64,000 bases of DNA from Bog-159 sp963738375 (GCA_963738375.1 CAVTWL010000004.1:806001-870000), one strand, 5' to 3'; shown: positions 51,558-60,621, counted from the stretch's first letter. Notes: generated from the letters alone by a model not told the origin. Translations and numbers: made by a program.

Positions 51558-52928
51558 ATGACCAATGCCACTGAGCTTACCGTGGAGGCGTTTCGTCAGG
51601 ACCTGCCGCGCTTGTCTGGACCCATTCCTGGCCCCCGTGCGCAGGAACTGATCGCCCGCGACCAGCGCACCATTTCTCCGTCCTACACCCGCTGTTATCC
51701 TCTGGTAGCAAAACGCGGCCAGGGCGCCATCATCGAAGACGTCGACGGCAATCGCTTCCTCGATTTCAACGCCGGCATCGCCGTCGTTTCGACAGGCCAT
51801 TGTCATCCGCGCGTGGTGGAAGCCATCCAGCGGCAGGCCGCCAACCTGATCCACATGTCGGGGACAGACTTTTATTACGAAGGTCTGGTCGACCTCGCCG
51901 AAAAGCTTGGCTCCCTTGCACCCGGCGGTATCGAGCGGCGCGTTTCCTTCTGTAACTCCGGCGCCGAAGCGGTGGAAGGCGCCATGAAGCTCGCGCGTTA
52001 TTCCACCGGCCGCGATAAGTTCATCGCCTTCCTCGGCGCGTTCCATGGCCGGACCATGGGCGCCTTGTCCCTCACCGCGCGTAAGGCCGTCCAGCGCAAG
52101 GGCTTCGGACCGCTCGTCCCTGGCGTCATCCATTCCCCCTACCCCAATTGCTACCGCTGCGCCTTCGGCCAAACGCCGGATAAGTGCGCCGTCGAGTGCG
52201 CCAAATTCATCGGCGATACCCTGCTGAAAACCATCGCGCCCGCTGAAGAAGTCGCGGCTGTGGTCATCGAACCGGTGCAGGGCGAAGGTGGTTATCTGGT
52301 TCCCCCCCAGAAGTTCTTCGATGAGCTGACTCGCATCACCGAACGGCACGGCATCCTGCTGATCTGCGATGAAGTGCAGTCGGGCATGGGCCGGACCGGT
52401 AAGGCGTTCGCCTCGGAGCATTTTGGCCTGACCCCCGATATCATGACCGTGGCCAAGGGAATCGCCAGCGGTCTGCCGCTCGGCGCAACCGTAGCTCGCG
52501 CCGACCTGATGAATTGGGTTCCTGGCGCCCACGCTTCCACGTTCGGCGGCAATCCTGTTGCCTGCGCCGCCGCGCTCGTCACCATCGAGCTGCTCGAACA
52601 GGAACTCCTGGATAACGCCACCCGCATGGGTGCGCATCTAATGGCGCGCCTGCGCGAGTGGCCGGCGCGTTTCCCAGTGGTCGGCGACGTGCGCGGCCTC
52701 GGCTTGATGATCGGCATCGAACTGGTGCGCGACCAACAATCCAAAACCAAAGCTCCCGAGTTGCGCGACCGCGTGGTCGATCTGGCCTTCGAGCGCGGCT
52801 TGCTGATTCTCGGCGCCGGCGACAACACCTTGCGCCTCTGTCCCCCACTGATCATCAGCCGCGACCAGTGCGACTTCGCCTTGGATACACTCGAAGATTG
52901 CCTCGTCGCGGCGCTGCGCGAAGGCTAA
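51558..52928 (+). CDS. Class III PLP-dependent aminotransferase (GABA/ornithine type)
   Basis: 456 aa from ATG 51558 (AAGGAG 9 nt upstream; a TTG at 51552 is possible). Class III landmarks are present: GIAVVSTGHCHPRVVEAIQR, CNSGAEAVEGAMKLARYSTG, AFLGAFHGRTMGALSLTARK, VAAVVIEPVQGEGGYLVPP, ILLICDEVQSGMGRTGKAFA and PLP-binding Lys in IMTVAKGIASGLPLGATVA, then HASTFGGNPVACAAALVTIE. The CYRCAFG...DKCAVEC insertion is typical of 4-aminobutyrate/acetyl-lysine-type members related to GabT. The exact amino donor cannot be read from sequence. It overlaps the MmcQ gene tail-to-tail by four bases. Confidence 0.93.
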   Translation: MTNATELTVEAFRQDLPRLSGPIPGPRAQELIARDQRTISPSYTRCYPLVAKRGQGAIIEDVDGNRFLDFNAGIAVVSTGHCHPRVVEAIQRQAANLIHMSGTDFYYEGLVDLAEKLGSLAPGGIERRVSFCNSGAEAVEGAMKLARYSTGRDKFIAFLGAFHGRTMGALSLTARKAVQRKGFGPLVPGVIHSPYPNCYRCAFGQTPDKCAVECAKFIGDTLLKTIAPAEEVAAVVIEPVQGEGGYLVPPQKFFDELTRITERHGILLICDEVQSGMGRTGKAFASEHFGLTPDIMTVAKGIASGLPLGATVARADLMNWVPGAHASTFGGNPVACAAALVTIELLEQELLDNATRMGAHLMARLREWPARFPVVGDVRGLGLMIGIELVRDQQSKTKAPELRDRVVDLAFERGLLILGAGDNTLRLCPPLIISRDQCDFALDTLEDCLVAALREG

Positions 52929-53293
52929 ACCCTCTTACGCTTGGATGGTGCGGCTTTCTTCCGCTCCGTCGGCTTGTTGTTCTTCGCCACCCGCACCGTC
53001 CAGGCAGCCCGCAGGGCCCCTGCCAAAACGTCCTCGTTGGCCTGAGCCAACCGGATGTGTGTGGCCCCGCTTTTCCCCCAACCGCCCGCAACCGCCAAGA
53101 ATACCTCCGGCGATTCCTCGCAAAACAGGGCCTGCTGTTCGGGCGCCAGCATCACATTCCCATACCCCAGCTTCACCGCGGCCAGGGTGGCAAAGATCCG
53201 TCCCCCCACCCGAAAATCCACGGAACCCATGTGCGAACCTTTCTCCGCTCCCGGCAGGCTCAACGCGACCCGTCGAAAATCCCGTGCGTCCAT
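52925..53293 (-). CDS. MmcQ/YjbR-family protein
   Basis: 122 aa from ATG 53293 (GAGGGG just upstream). The family pattern is clear: MDARDFRRVALSLPGAEKGS, HMGSVDFRVGGRIFATLAAV, LGYGNVMLAPEQQALFCEES, WGKSGATHIRLAQANEDVLA and a basic C-terminal tail (KKAAPSKRKRV). The YjbR/CyaY-like fold of this family suggests a double-stranded DNA-binding surface, and in other bacteria it is sometimes attached to repair proteins. Its function is unknown. It is convergent with the aminotransferase gene and divergent from the methyltransferase gene, about 58 bp apart. Confidence 0.88.
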   Translation of the reverse strand: MDARDFRRVALSLPGAEKGSHMGSVDFRVGGRIFATLAAVKLGYGNVMLAPEQQALFCEESPEVFLAVAGGWGKSGATHIRLAQANEDVLAGALRAAWTVRVAKNNKPTERKKAAPSKRKRV

Positions 53294-53351
53294 CCGCCCC
53301 TCCAACAACATCCTACCGAATTCGCAGCCGCACCTCGGCTACTCTGTAAGG

Positions 53352-53915
53352 GTGTCTGGATCAACCGATTGGCGTCCGCCCCGAATCCTCGATGTGGGAT
53401 GTGGAATCCACAAGCAGCCCGGCGCCATCGGCATCGACCGCAACCCCGCCACAAACGCCGACGTTCTCTGCAACCTCGACCATCTTCCCTATCCCTTCCG
53501 CGACAACTCCTTCGATCGCCTGACCGCCATCCACGTCATCGAACACGTCGCCGACGTCATCGCCGCCATGGAAGAGTTCCACCGCCTGGTGCGCCCCGGC
53601 GGCGGTGTCCGCATTGAGACTCCGCACTATACCGATTTCAGCTCCTTCTGCGACCCCACCCACCGCAGCCATCTGAACAGTTTCTCGTTCCGCTATTTCG
53701 GCGATGACAACGCCGGCTTCGGCTACTACACCAAGGCCAGATTCCGGGAGATTTCCGTGCGCGTCAGGCTACTCTCTTTCTGGAGGTGGCTGGGCTTCGA
53801 ATTCCTGGTGAACCGGTTCCCCCGCTATCGCCGTTTCTGGGAGCATTACCTGTGCTACGTGGTCCGCGGCAAAGTGATGAACTTCGAATTCGAAGTGCTG
53901 AAGCGATCCCCCTGA
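53352..53915 (+). CDS. SAM-dependent methyltransferase
   Basis: 187 aa from GTG 53352. The SAM-binding motif is ILDVGCGIHKQPGAIGIDRN, followed by the acidic strand-2 end, DHLPYPFRDNSFDRLTAIHV with the EHV element (VIEHVADVIAAMEEFHRLVR), and PGGGVRIETPHYTDFSSFCD. These are class I methyltransferase features of the type-11 group. The C-terminal helix bundle (FLVNRFPRYRRFWEHYLCYV) is larger than in minimal enzymes. The substrate is unknown; glycan or lipid-linked targets are possible given the neighbours. The start is the first GTG after the divergent gene; no better ribosome site is visible. Confidence 0.85.
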   Translation: MSGSTDWRPPRILDVGCGIHKQPGAIGIDRNPATNADVLCNLDHLPYPFRDNSFDRLTAIHVIEHVADVIAAMEEFHRLVRPGGGVRIETPHYTDFSSFCDPTHRSHLNSFSFRYFGDDNAGFGYYTKARFREISVRVRLLSFWRWLGFEFLVNRFPRYRRFWEHYLCYVVRGKVMNFEFEVLKRSP

Positions 53916-53923
53916 GGCGGCGT

Positions 53924-54364
53924 TTGTCGTCGGCGCTGTCCATCTACTCTCTCGCCGGTGCCGCCCGCAACTTCTACCGTGATCGCCATTCCACGGAAGA
54001 ACAAGCCCATGGCCGCCTCGGCGAAGATCTAGCTCACCGCTTCCTCCGCCGACAAGGGTTAACCATTGTAGCCCGCAACTTCCATCAGCGCGCCGGCCGC
54101 GGCGAATTGGACATCGTCGCCCGCGATCGCGGCGTCCTGGTTTTCGTCGAAGTGAAGACTCGCGCCACCGCTGCCTTCGGCAGCCCCGCCCGCGCTGTCG
54201 ATCGCGACAAGGAAAAGGATCTGCGCCGCGCCGCCCATGAGTATCTCCGCCGGGCCGGAGCGGACCCCCAACTGGCCCGCTTCGACCTTGTGAATATCGT
54301 TCTCAGCGAGCCGCCCGCTATCGAATGGATACCGGATGCCTTTCCGCTCAGCCGGACGCTATAA
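53924..54364 (+). CDS. yraN: YraN/UPF0102 family nuclease-fold protein
   Basis: 146 aa from TTG 53924, chosen because GAGG lies 6 nt upstream, only 9 nt after the methyltransferase stop. UPF0102 motifs: GRLGEDLAHRFLRRQGLTIV, NFHQRAGRGELDIVARDRGV, LVFVEVKTRATAAFGSPARA and VDRDKEKDLRRAAHEYLRRA. The GE-x-D...E-x-K pattern is that of restriction-endonuclease-like folds, with metal-binding Asp/Glu/Lys. Cellular function is not established, though a role with Holliday junctions or rRNA has been proposed. The TAA stop is part of a TATAAT (54360-54365) that could serve as -10 for galT. Confidence 0.9.
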   Translation: MSSALSIYSLAGAARNFYRDRHSTEEQAHGRLGEDLAHRFLRRQGLTIVARNFHQRAGRGELDIVARDRGVLVFVEVKTRATAAFGSPARAVDRDKEKDLRRAAHEYLRRAGADPQLARFDLVNIVLSEPPAIEWIPDAFPLSRTL

Positions 54365-54424
54365 TACTTTCTCCGCGCAGCGCAGTCTGCATCGCTGTTC
54401 TCGTTCTTCGGAGGCTTTTCAACT

Positions 54425-55426
54425 TTGCCGGAATTACGCAAGGATCCCATCACGGGCCGCTGGGTCGTCATCTCCACCGATCGCGCGCACAGGCCATCGG
54501 ATTTCATTCGCCAGCCCGTCCCCCCCCCAGCCGCCCGCCTTTGCCCTTTCTGTTACGGCAACGAGCAGAAGACTCCGCCCGAAGTGTTGGCATACCGTTC
54601 CGGGGCCGGTTCCAACCAGCCTGGCTGGGAGGTCCGCGTAGTTCCCAACAAGTTTCCCGCGCTTGGCATTGAAGGTGAACTCAATCGCCAGGGCGAAGGC
54701 ATGTACGACAAGATGAACGGCATCGGCGCCCATGAGGTGGTCATCGAGGGCCCCGACCACAGCCTGACCATGGCCGAGATGACCGACCGCCAGATCGAGC
54801 GGGTCTTGTGCGCTTTCCGCGATCGCGTCAGAGACCTGAAAAAGGATATCCGCTTCCGCTACATCGTGATCTTCAAGAATCACGGCGAAGCGGCTGGCGC
54901 CACGCTCGAGCACCCCCACTCCCAACTGATCGCGCTGCCCGTCGTTCCAAAGCGCGTCAAGGAAGAACTCGACGGCGCCAAAGTCTACTTCGATTTCAAG
55001 GAGCGCTGTGTCTTCTGCGATATCCTGCGCCAGGAAACATCCGCCGGCGTTCGCGTGGTGACCGAAACCGATCGTCTTTTGGTGCTCCAACCTTGGGCGC
55101 CGCGCTTTCCATTCGAAACCTGGATCCTCCCCAAGCGCCATGAGTCGCACTTCGAGGAAACCGAAGACGCCACCCTGCAGAACCTCGCCTGGGCCTTGCG
55201 ATCCACCCTACGCAAGATCGACAAGGTCCTCGAGCGCCCTCCCTTCAATTTCATCGTGCATACCGCGCCGCTGCAGGATACTCATTTGTCCCATTACCAC
55301 TGGCACATCGAGGTCATTCCCAAACTCACCAAGGTCGCCGGCTTCGAATGGGGTACCGGCTTCTACATCAATCCCACGCCGCCCGAGGAGTCGGCTAAGT
55401 TCCTGCGCGAATCGGGGCTGGCCTGA
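54425..55426 (+). CDS. galT: Galactose-1-phosphate uridylyltransferase
   Basis: 333 aa from TTG 54425 (GGAGG about 10 nt upstream). It starts LPELRKDPITGRWVVISTDR, with the zinc-site cysteines in CPFCYGNE and CVFCDI. The catalytic His is in the HPH-Q motif (TLEHPHSQLIALPVVP), and the second HIT-type half contains HLSHYHWHIEVIPKLTK. The enzyme moves UMP from UDP-glucose to galactose-1-phosphate in the Leloir pathway. No galK or galE is beside it. It is followed after 2 nt by the VanZ-like gene. Confidence 0.93.
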   Translation: MPELRKDPITGRWVVISTDRAHRPSDFIRQPVPPPAARLCPFCYGNEQKTPPEVLAYRSGAGSNQPGWEVRVVPNKFPALGIEGELNRQGEGMYDKMNGIGAHEVVIEGPDHSLTMAEMTDRQIERVLCAFRDRVRDLKKDIRFRYIVIFKNHGEAAGATLEHPHSQLIALPVVPKRVKEELDGAKVYFDFKERCVFCDILRQETSAGVRVVTETDRLLVLQPWAPRFPFETWILPKRHESHFEETEDATLQNLAWALRSTLRKIDKVLERPPFNFIVHTAPLQDTHLSHYHWHIEVIPKLTKVAGFEWGTGFYINPTPPEESAKFLRESGLA

Positions 55427-55428
55427 GC

Positions 55429-56595
55429 GTGGCGGCGCCGGACGCCCCCGCTGCGCCCCACCGCCGCATCCTGGCGATCGTCGTAGCTTTGATCGTCTAC
55501 GGCTCGTTGTATCCGTGGCATTTCTACCAGCGGCATTACTTCCATAATCCGCTTTACATCCTCTTCCACTCGTGGCCCGCCACCCTCGACCGGTACATGC
55601 TTTGGGACATCGGGGTAAACATTACCCTCTACGTCCCACTGGGAATTTTCGCTTTTCTCTCGATCGGCCCGCGCGCTTCTCGCGCGACGCGGATTCTGGC
55701 GCCACTGGCCTTCGCCACGATTCTCTCTGCGTCCATCGAGATGATCCAACTGTTTGACGACTCCCGCACGTGCAGCCTTTCAGACTTGGCCTCCAACGCG
55801 TTGGGCGCCGGTGTCGGCATTGCCGTCGGGTCTTTCTATCGAACTAGGTTGAGGCGTCTCGTGGCGGCGCAGGACGCGGCCGTGTTGATGCGAGCTTCCG
55901 GCGCGCTATTGCTCTTGGCCTGTTGGCTCGGCTACCAGGTGTTCCCCTTGTTTCCGGCGTGGGGCCGCACGAGTTTGTTCAACAGGCTGGCAGCACTGCG
56001 CTCGTCTCCTCTGTCGCCGGTCGATTCGTTCGTCGTGTTCTCGGAGTGGATTGCCATAGCGTGCCTGGTGGATTCCATTCGCAAGAACAAAAGCAAGACC
56101 ATCCAATCGCTGGCCCTCCTGCTGCTGTTAGTGCCATTGCGGCTGATCGTGCGGAGCCGCACCCTGACTTGGTCTGAACTCGTTGGCGCCGCCGCGGCCT
56201 TCGCCGCCTGGCTCACGCTGCCCAGGTTATGGCTGCGCCGCGCCGCGCCCTCCCTTCTCTCATGCGCGCTTGTCCTGGGCGAACTCTCGCCATTTCATTT
56301 CATCGCCGCTTCCGCTTCGCATCCCTTCATCTGGGTGCCGTTTCGCAGTTTCTTCACTACTCTATGGCAGGATGGCTTCGTCACCTTATTTCGCAAGAGC
56401 TTCTGGTACGGTTCTGTATTGTGGCTTTGGCGCGCTTCGGGAAGAAGCCTGCTGTGGACCACGTCGATCACTGCGGCAGTCTTATTCCTGCTGGAACAGG
56501 CACAGGTGTTTCTACCTGGCCGTACAGCGGAGATCACCGACTCCTTACTGGCCGTTATGATGGGTGTAGTTTTGTGGCTCTTGCGCGATGCCTAA
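55429..56595 (+). CDS. VanZ-like membrane protein with two VanZ units
   Basis: 388 aa from GTG 55429, 2 nt after galT. Multispanning. The first VanZ-like unit (about 15-145) has SLYPWHFYQ, WDIGVNITLYVPLGIFAF and the signature EMIQLFDDSRTCSLSDLASN with ALGAGVGIAVG. A second unit closes the protein (about 260-388): ELSPFHFIAA, FLLEQAQVFLPGRTAEITDS and LLAVMMGVVLWLL. Single VanZ proteins are about 150-200 aa, so this is an internal duplication. VanZ proteins have been linked to teicoplanin resistance and polymer/wall export, but activity is unclear. It overlaps the sensor kinase gene tail-to-tail by four bases. Confidence 0.85.
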   Translation: MAAPDAPAAPHRRILAIVVALIVYGSLYPWHFYQRHYFHNPLYILFHSWPATLDRYMLWDIGVNITLYVPLGIFAFLSIGPRASRATRILAPLAFATILSASIEMIQLFDDSRTCSLSDLASNALGAGVGIAVGSFYRTRLRRLVAAQDAAVLMRASGALLLLACWLGYQVFPLFPAWGRTSLFNRLAALRSSPLSPVDSFVVFSEWIAIACLVDSIRKNKSKTIQSLALLLLLVPLRLIVRSRTLTWSELVGAAAAFAAWLTLPRLWLRRAAPSLLSCALVLGELSPFHFIAASASHPFIWVPFRSFFTTLWQDGFVTLFRKSFWYGSVLWLWRASGRSLLWTTSITAAVLFLLEQAQVFLPGRTAEITDSLLAVMMGVVLWLLRDA

Positions 56596-58148
56596 CCCGC
56601 CGAAGCTTGCGTGTTCAGCACTTCGCGCACCTTGCGCGCCAATGCTTCCGGCAGAAACGGCTTTTGCAGAAATGGCGCGCCGGAATCCAAAATTCCATGA
56701 TGCCGCATCGCCTCGTCCGTATAGCCGGACATGAACAACACTTTTAAGTGAGGATACCGCGAGCGCATCTGCTCCAATGCCTGCGGCCCGCTCATCTCGG
56801 GCATCACCACATCCGTTAATAGCAGTTGAATTCCCCCCCCATGCTCTTCGGCGATACGGATTGCCTCTTCCCCGCGCACCGCTTCCAGCACGCGATAGCC
56901 GCGACCCGTCAATACCTCGCAAATCAGTTTTCGCACCCTCGGTTCGTCCTCCAGCACCAGAATCGTCTCGCTGCCCCGCAGCGCGCCCACCGGCTCCGCC
57001 ACGGGTGCCTCCGCGGTGACCTTGGAGTCCGCGGACGGCAGGTAGATTTTGATGGTCGTGCCGTGCCCCGGTTCGCTGTATACTCCGATAGCGCCGCCGC
57101 TCTGCTTGACGATGCCGTAGGCCGTCGCCAGTCCCAGCCCCGTGCCTTTTCCAGGAGCCTTGGTCGTAAAGAAGGGTTCGAACAGGTGCGTCACTGTATC
57201 CGCGTCCATGCCCATCCCGGTGTCGCTGATGGCCAGCATTACATAGCGACCGGGCTTCAACTCCATAATCGGCACGCCATGAGTCGGTCCCACCTCCACA
57301 TTGGCGGTCTCAATGATCAGCTTGCCGCCGCCCGGCATGGCATCGCGGGCGTTCACCACGACATTCATTACCACCTGCTCCAACTGCCCTGCATCCGTGC
57401 GCACCAGGCCGGGGTCGGCCGCTGCGATCGTGATCAACTCTACGTCCTCGCCGATCAGCCGCGACAGCATTCTCTCCATGTGTACGATCAGCTGATTTAA
57501 CGGCACCGCCCGCGCCACAAACGGCTGGCCGCGGCTGAAAGCCAGCAATTGGTGAGTCAGCGCCCCGCCGCGCTCCGCGGCCTTCTGAATCTCCGCCAGA
57601 GCCGTGCGCTGCGGCTCCGTGATGCCGCCGGCCGTCAACAATAACTCGGCATAGCCGGTAATTACGGTCAGTAGATTATTGAAGTCGTGCGCCACTCCGC
57701 CCGCCAAACGCCCGACGGCTTCCATCTTCTGCGCCTGCCGGAATTGTTGTTCCAGCCGGCCGCGCTCACGCCGCCCCTCGGCTTGGCTCATCTCGCGCGC
57801 CACCGTTACGCCGAGACGCGTGAGGTGATTGCGCGTAATATGGTCCGCCGCGCCGGCCTTCAACACCGCCAGTACATTCTCCTCCGGCACCCGTTCGGAA
57901 ATCGCCACCAACGGAACGTCGGCATTTGCCTCGTGCAGTATCTCCAATGCGGCCAAAGTCCCCAAACGCCGGCTGACATCGGTCGCTAAGACTAAGTCCC
58001 AGCGGTGCGTCAGCGCCTCGCGCAACGCCGCACCGGTCGAGACTCGCTGCGTAGAAGGCACGTAATCGCTGCCGCGCAATGCGTCCACCAGTTGCAGCGC
58101 ATCTGCATCGCTATCCGAGACTATCAGCACCCTCAGCTCGGTAGGCAT
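56592..58148 (-). CDS. Hybrid sensor histidine kinase (REC-HisKA-HATPase-REC)
   Basis: 518 aa from ATG 58148 (GGAAAGG upstream), no membrane segment. Domains: an N-terminal receiver-like domain (about 1-120) with acidic VLIVSDSDADALQLV but an atypical phosphorylation region (WDLVLATDVS); HisKA with the H-box GGVAHDFNNLLTVITGYAEL; HATPase_c with N-box VVMNVVVNARDAMPGGGKL, G1 ISDTGMGMDADT and G2 GKGTGLGLATAYGIV; and a canonical C-terminal receiver (TILVLEDEPRVRKLI, Asp in LLLTDVVMPEMSG, Lys in FLQKPF). A soluble hybrid kinase that should feed a phosphorelay. It is divergent from the exosortase gene; about 124 bp separates the starts. Confidence 0.93.
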   Translation of the reverse strand: MPTELRVLIVSDSDADALQLVDALRGSDYVPSTQRVSTGAALREALTHRWDLVLATDVSRRLGTLAALEILHEANADVPLVAISERVPEENVLAVLKAGAADHITRNHLTRLGVTVAREMSQAEGRRERGRLEQQFRQAQKMEAVGRLAGGVAHDFNNLLTVITGYAELLLTAGGITEPQRTALAEIQKAAERGGALTHQLLAFSRGQPFVARAVPLNQLIVHMERMLSRLIGEDVELITIAAADPGLVRTDAGQLEQVVMNVVVNARDAMPGGGKLIIETANVEVGPTHGVPIMELKPGRYVMLAISDTGMGMDADTVTHLFEPFFTTKAPGKGTGLGLATAYGIVKQSGGAIGVYSEPGHGTTIKIYLPSADSKVTAEAPVAEPVGALRGSETILVLEDEPRVRKLICEVLTGRGYRVLEAVRGEEAIRIAEEHGGGIQLLLTDVVMPEMSGPQALEQMRSRYPHLKVLFMSGYTDEAMRHHGILDSGAPFLQKPFLPEALARKVREVLNTQASAG

Positions 58149-58272
58149 TGACCTTTCCACTAGACTACTCAGATTTTGGACACGGTGGTAGCCCTCTCGC
58201 CTACTCCCCGTGCGATTCGTTACAGGCTTGGCCCCTGTCCGTATCCAACGTGTATCATAACGAAAGGTGGCG

Positions 58273-59151
58273 ATGACCTCTACAACCGCGGAAAGCGGCA
58301 TCCGCACGAACCGTTTGCCGTGGGTGATCTGGGCTTGGTTCGGCGCGCTCCTGCTGGCTTCCTACGCGCCCGTGCTGTGGCGGTTGGTGCGGCAGTGGGA
58401 TGACGACCCCGACATGGGACACGGTTTCTTCGTGCCAATCGTCGTCGGCTTCATCATCTGGCAGAAGCGGGATGAATTATTGGCCCTCAGGCCAAAACCC
58501 AATTGGTGGGGCTTGGCGCTGGTGGTCTACGGCGGCCTTCAACTGTGCATCGCAACGCTGGGCGCCGAACTGTTCCTTGCCCGCACCGCCTTCGTCATCT
58601 CCATCATCGGAGTCGTCCTGCTGCTCGGCGGAACTGCCTGGGTGCGCGCCTTGGCGTTCCCACTTTTTCTGCTGTTCTTCATGATTCCGATTCCCACTGT
58701 GGTCTATAACCACGTAACTTTTCCGTTGCAGTTGCTGGCCAGCCGCGTATCCACGCAGGCTCTCGACTTAATGCAAATACCTGTTCTGCGCGAGGGCAAT
58801 GTCCTGGAACTGGCGCAGCAGAAGCTGTCGGTTGTAGAGGCATGCAGCGGCATCCGTTCGTTGCTGTCCCTCACCTTTTTGTCGCTGGTCTATGGATACT
58901 TCTTTGAACACCGCGTCTGGATGCGTGTGCTCTTGTTCATCTCCACCATACCGATCGCCATCGTGGCCAACGCCAGCCGCGTCACCCTCACTGGAGTGCT
59001 GACTGAATATAGACCGGAATTGGCCGAAGGCTTCTTCCATACTCTTTCCGGTTGGGTCATTTTTATGGTGGCGCTGGCCATCTTGATTGCGTTGCATCAG
59101 ACTATCAATCGCGTAGAGAAACTACTGCGCGCGCGGGGGACAGGCAAATGA
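58273..59151 (+). CDS. xrt: Exosortase (XrtA-like transpeptidase)
   Basis: 292 aa from ATG 58273 (AAAGG 6 nt upstream). About eight membrane helices. The catalytic triad of exosortase/archaeosortases is visible: Cys191 in SVVEACSGIRSLLSL, Arg236 in AIVANASRVTLTGVLT and His256 in EGFFHTLSGWVIF. Early conserved residues include WDDDPDMGHGFFVPIVVGFI and FPLFLLFFMIPIP. These enzymes cut PEP-CTERM-type signals and attach the protein, or assist export, alongside exopolysaccharide. The next gene (EpsI-like) overlaps by ATGA. I found no PEP-CTERM substrate in this window, and no EPS cluster sits beside it. Confidence 0.92.
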   Translation: MTSTTAESGIRTNRLPWVIWAWFGALLLASYAPVLWRLVRQWDDDPDMGHGFFVPIVVGFIIWQKRDELLALRPKPNWWGLALVVYGGLQLCIATLGAELFLARTAFVISIIGVVLLLGGTAWVRALAFPLFLLFFMIPIPTVVYNHVTFPLQLLASRVSTQALDLMQIPVLREGNVLELAQQKLSVVEACSGIRSLLSLTFLSLVYGYFFEHRVWMRVLLFISTIPIAIVANASRVTLTGVLTEYRPELAEGFFHTLSGWVIFMVALAILIALHQTINRVEKLLRARGTGK

Positions 59152-59801
59152 GTTGGCTGCGCAATAAGTATGCGGGTGTTCTGACCTTAATACTGGTCGT
59201 GCAGGCCACGTTTTTCTATGCCGCATCGCGCGGCGAACGTGTGCCATCCGGCCCGCCTCTCGATCTTTTTCCCGCGCAATTGGCGGACTGGCACGAAACC
59301 CAGAATTATCCCATCGAGCAGGAAGTCCGCGAACAGCTCAAAGCCGACGATATGCTTAACCGGCTCTACCAAAACCCGGACTTGAGTGAAGCCGCCAACC
59401 TGTTCGTTGCGTATTTCAAAACGCAGCGCACCGGCCAATCGCCCCATTCACCCAAGAACTGCTTGCCTGGCTCGGGTTGGCAGCCCGAGGCGGAGGGCTT
59501 TATAGACGTCACCGTTCAGGGCCAGCCGGCGCCGATTCGCATTAATCGGTTCGTCGTATCCCATGGCGATGAAACCAGCGTGGTGCTGTACTGGTATCAA
59601 AGCGAGCGGCGCGTCATCGCCAGCGAATACTCGGCAAAATTCTGGCTGGTGATGGATTCCATTCGCTATCACCGCAGCGATACGGCGCTGGTGCGCGTTA
59701 CGGTTCCTGTTTTGCATAACGACCGCGACGCATCCACCAAGATCGGTGTGTCCTTCGTCCAAACTGTCTTCCCTTTGTTGAAAAGCTATCTACCTGCCTA
59801 G
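59148..59801 (+). CDS. epsI: EpsI-domain protein paired with the exosortase
   Basis: 217 aa, sharing ATGA with the exosortase stop. An N-terminal membrane helix (VLTLILVVQATFFYAASRG) precedes a periplasmic domain with DLFPAQLADWHETQNYPIEQ, VAYFKTQRTGQSPHSPKNCL, the GSGWQPE element, VLYWYQSERRVIASEYSAKF and TVPVLHND. These match the EpsI/methanolan-biosynthesis family that is almost always encoded with or fused to exosortases. Its biochemical task is unknown; it may help coordinate exopolysaccharide and protein sorting. It overlaps the permease gene tail-to-tail by four bases. Confidence 0.9.
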   Translation: MSWLRNKYAGVLTLILVVQATFFYAASRGERVPSGPPLDLFPAQLADWHETQNYPIEQEVREQLKADDMLNRLYQNPDLSEAANLFVAYFKTQRTGQSPHSPKNCLPGSGWQPEAEGFIDVTVQGQPAPIRINRFVVSHGDETSVVLYWYQSERRVIASEYSAKFWLVMDSIRYHRSDTALVRVTVPVLHNDRDASTKIGVSFVQTVFPLLKSYLPA

Positions 59802-60621
59802 TTGACCACGCGGGAACGGAACGTGCGCGCGCCGAACCCGAAGCACAGTGCCAGGGTGACTGCCAGCGCAAACAGCACCCACGGCATCGGCAGCGTCGGC
59901 ATGGCGTGCCCGTGTATCGGCGGCACCATCGCGTAGCGCAAACCTTCCGCCGCATAGGTCAGCGGATTGAAAAGCGTAATAACCTGGAACCAGCGGATAT
60001 TTCTCAGCGCGCTCCATGGATAGTAAGTGCAGCCGGTAAAAAGCAGCGGCGTCAGGATCACGGAGAACATCAGGCTGATCTGTTCCGGCTTCACGATGGT
60101 GCCGATCACCAGCCCGATTCCCGAACCCGCGAAACGCCGCCAGCACGATCATGCCGATCAGCAAATGCCGATGCGGTCGCCGCGCACCGCGTAACGGCTG
60201 CCCAACACCCACCAGGCAGCCGGAAAAATGCACCGCGCCGCCACCATGCCGCGCAGGGCCGCGAACAGCACTTTCTCCGCGGCCACCAGCCACACCGGCA
60301 TCGGCGCCAGCAGCCGGTCGTCGATTTCGCGCGCGAAGCCCGAGATCGAGCACCAGGGGCAGCGTGATGCCCTGAATGGCGGCCATCAGTTCCGTCAGTC
60401 CGACAATGCCCGGCAGCAGCAACGACGCGAAGTTCGCCGGAAGCCAGCCCGATGCTGGGCAGGATCTTGCAAAAGATCAGCAGGAAGAACATCGGCTGGA
60501 TCGAGCGCCTGCACCAGGAACTGCGGCAGCTCGCGGCGCGTAACCGCCAGGTCGCGGCGCAGCGTCGCGCCGAAAGCATTGGCGGCCAACCATAAACGGT
60601 TGGTGTGGCGTGCGGGCGTCA

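Noticed and set aside
51354..52637. 427-codon minus-strand ORF
   Set aside because: It lies antisense to the aminotransferase and the upstream gene. The plus-strand frame has every class III motif, the minus one has none.
54360..54365. TATAAT at the yraN stop as a galT promoter
   Set aside because: No -35-like hexamer lies at a suitable distance and the stop codon explains four of the six bases. Mentioned with yraN only.
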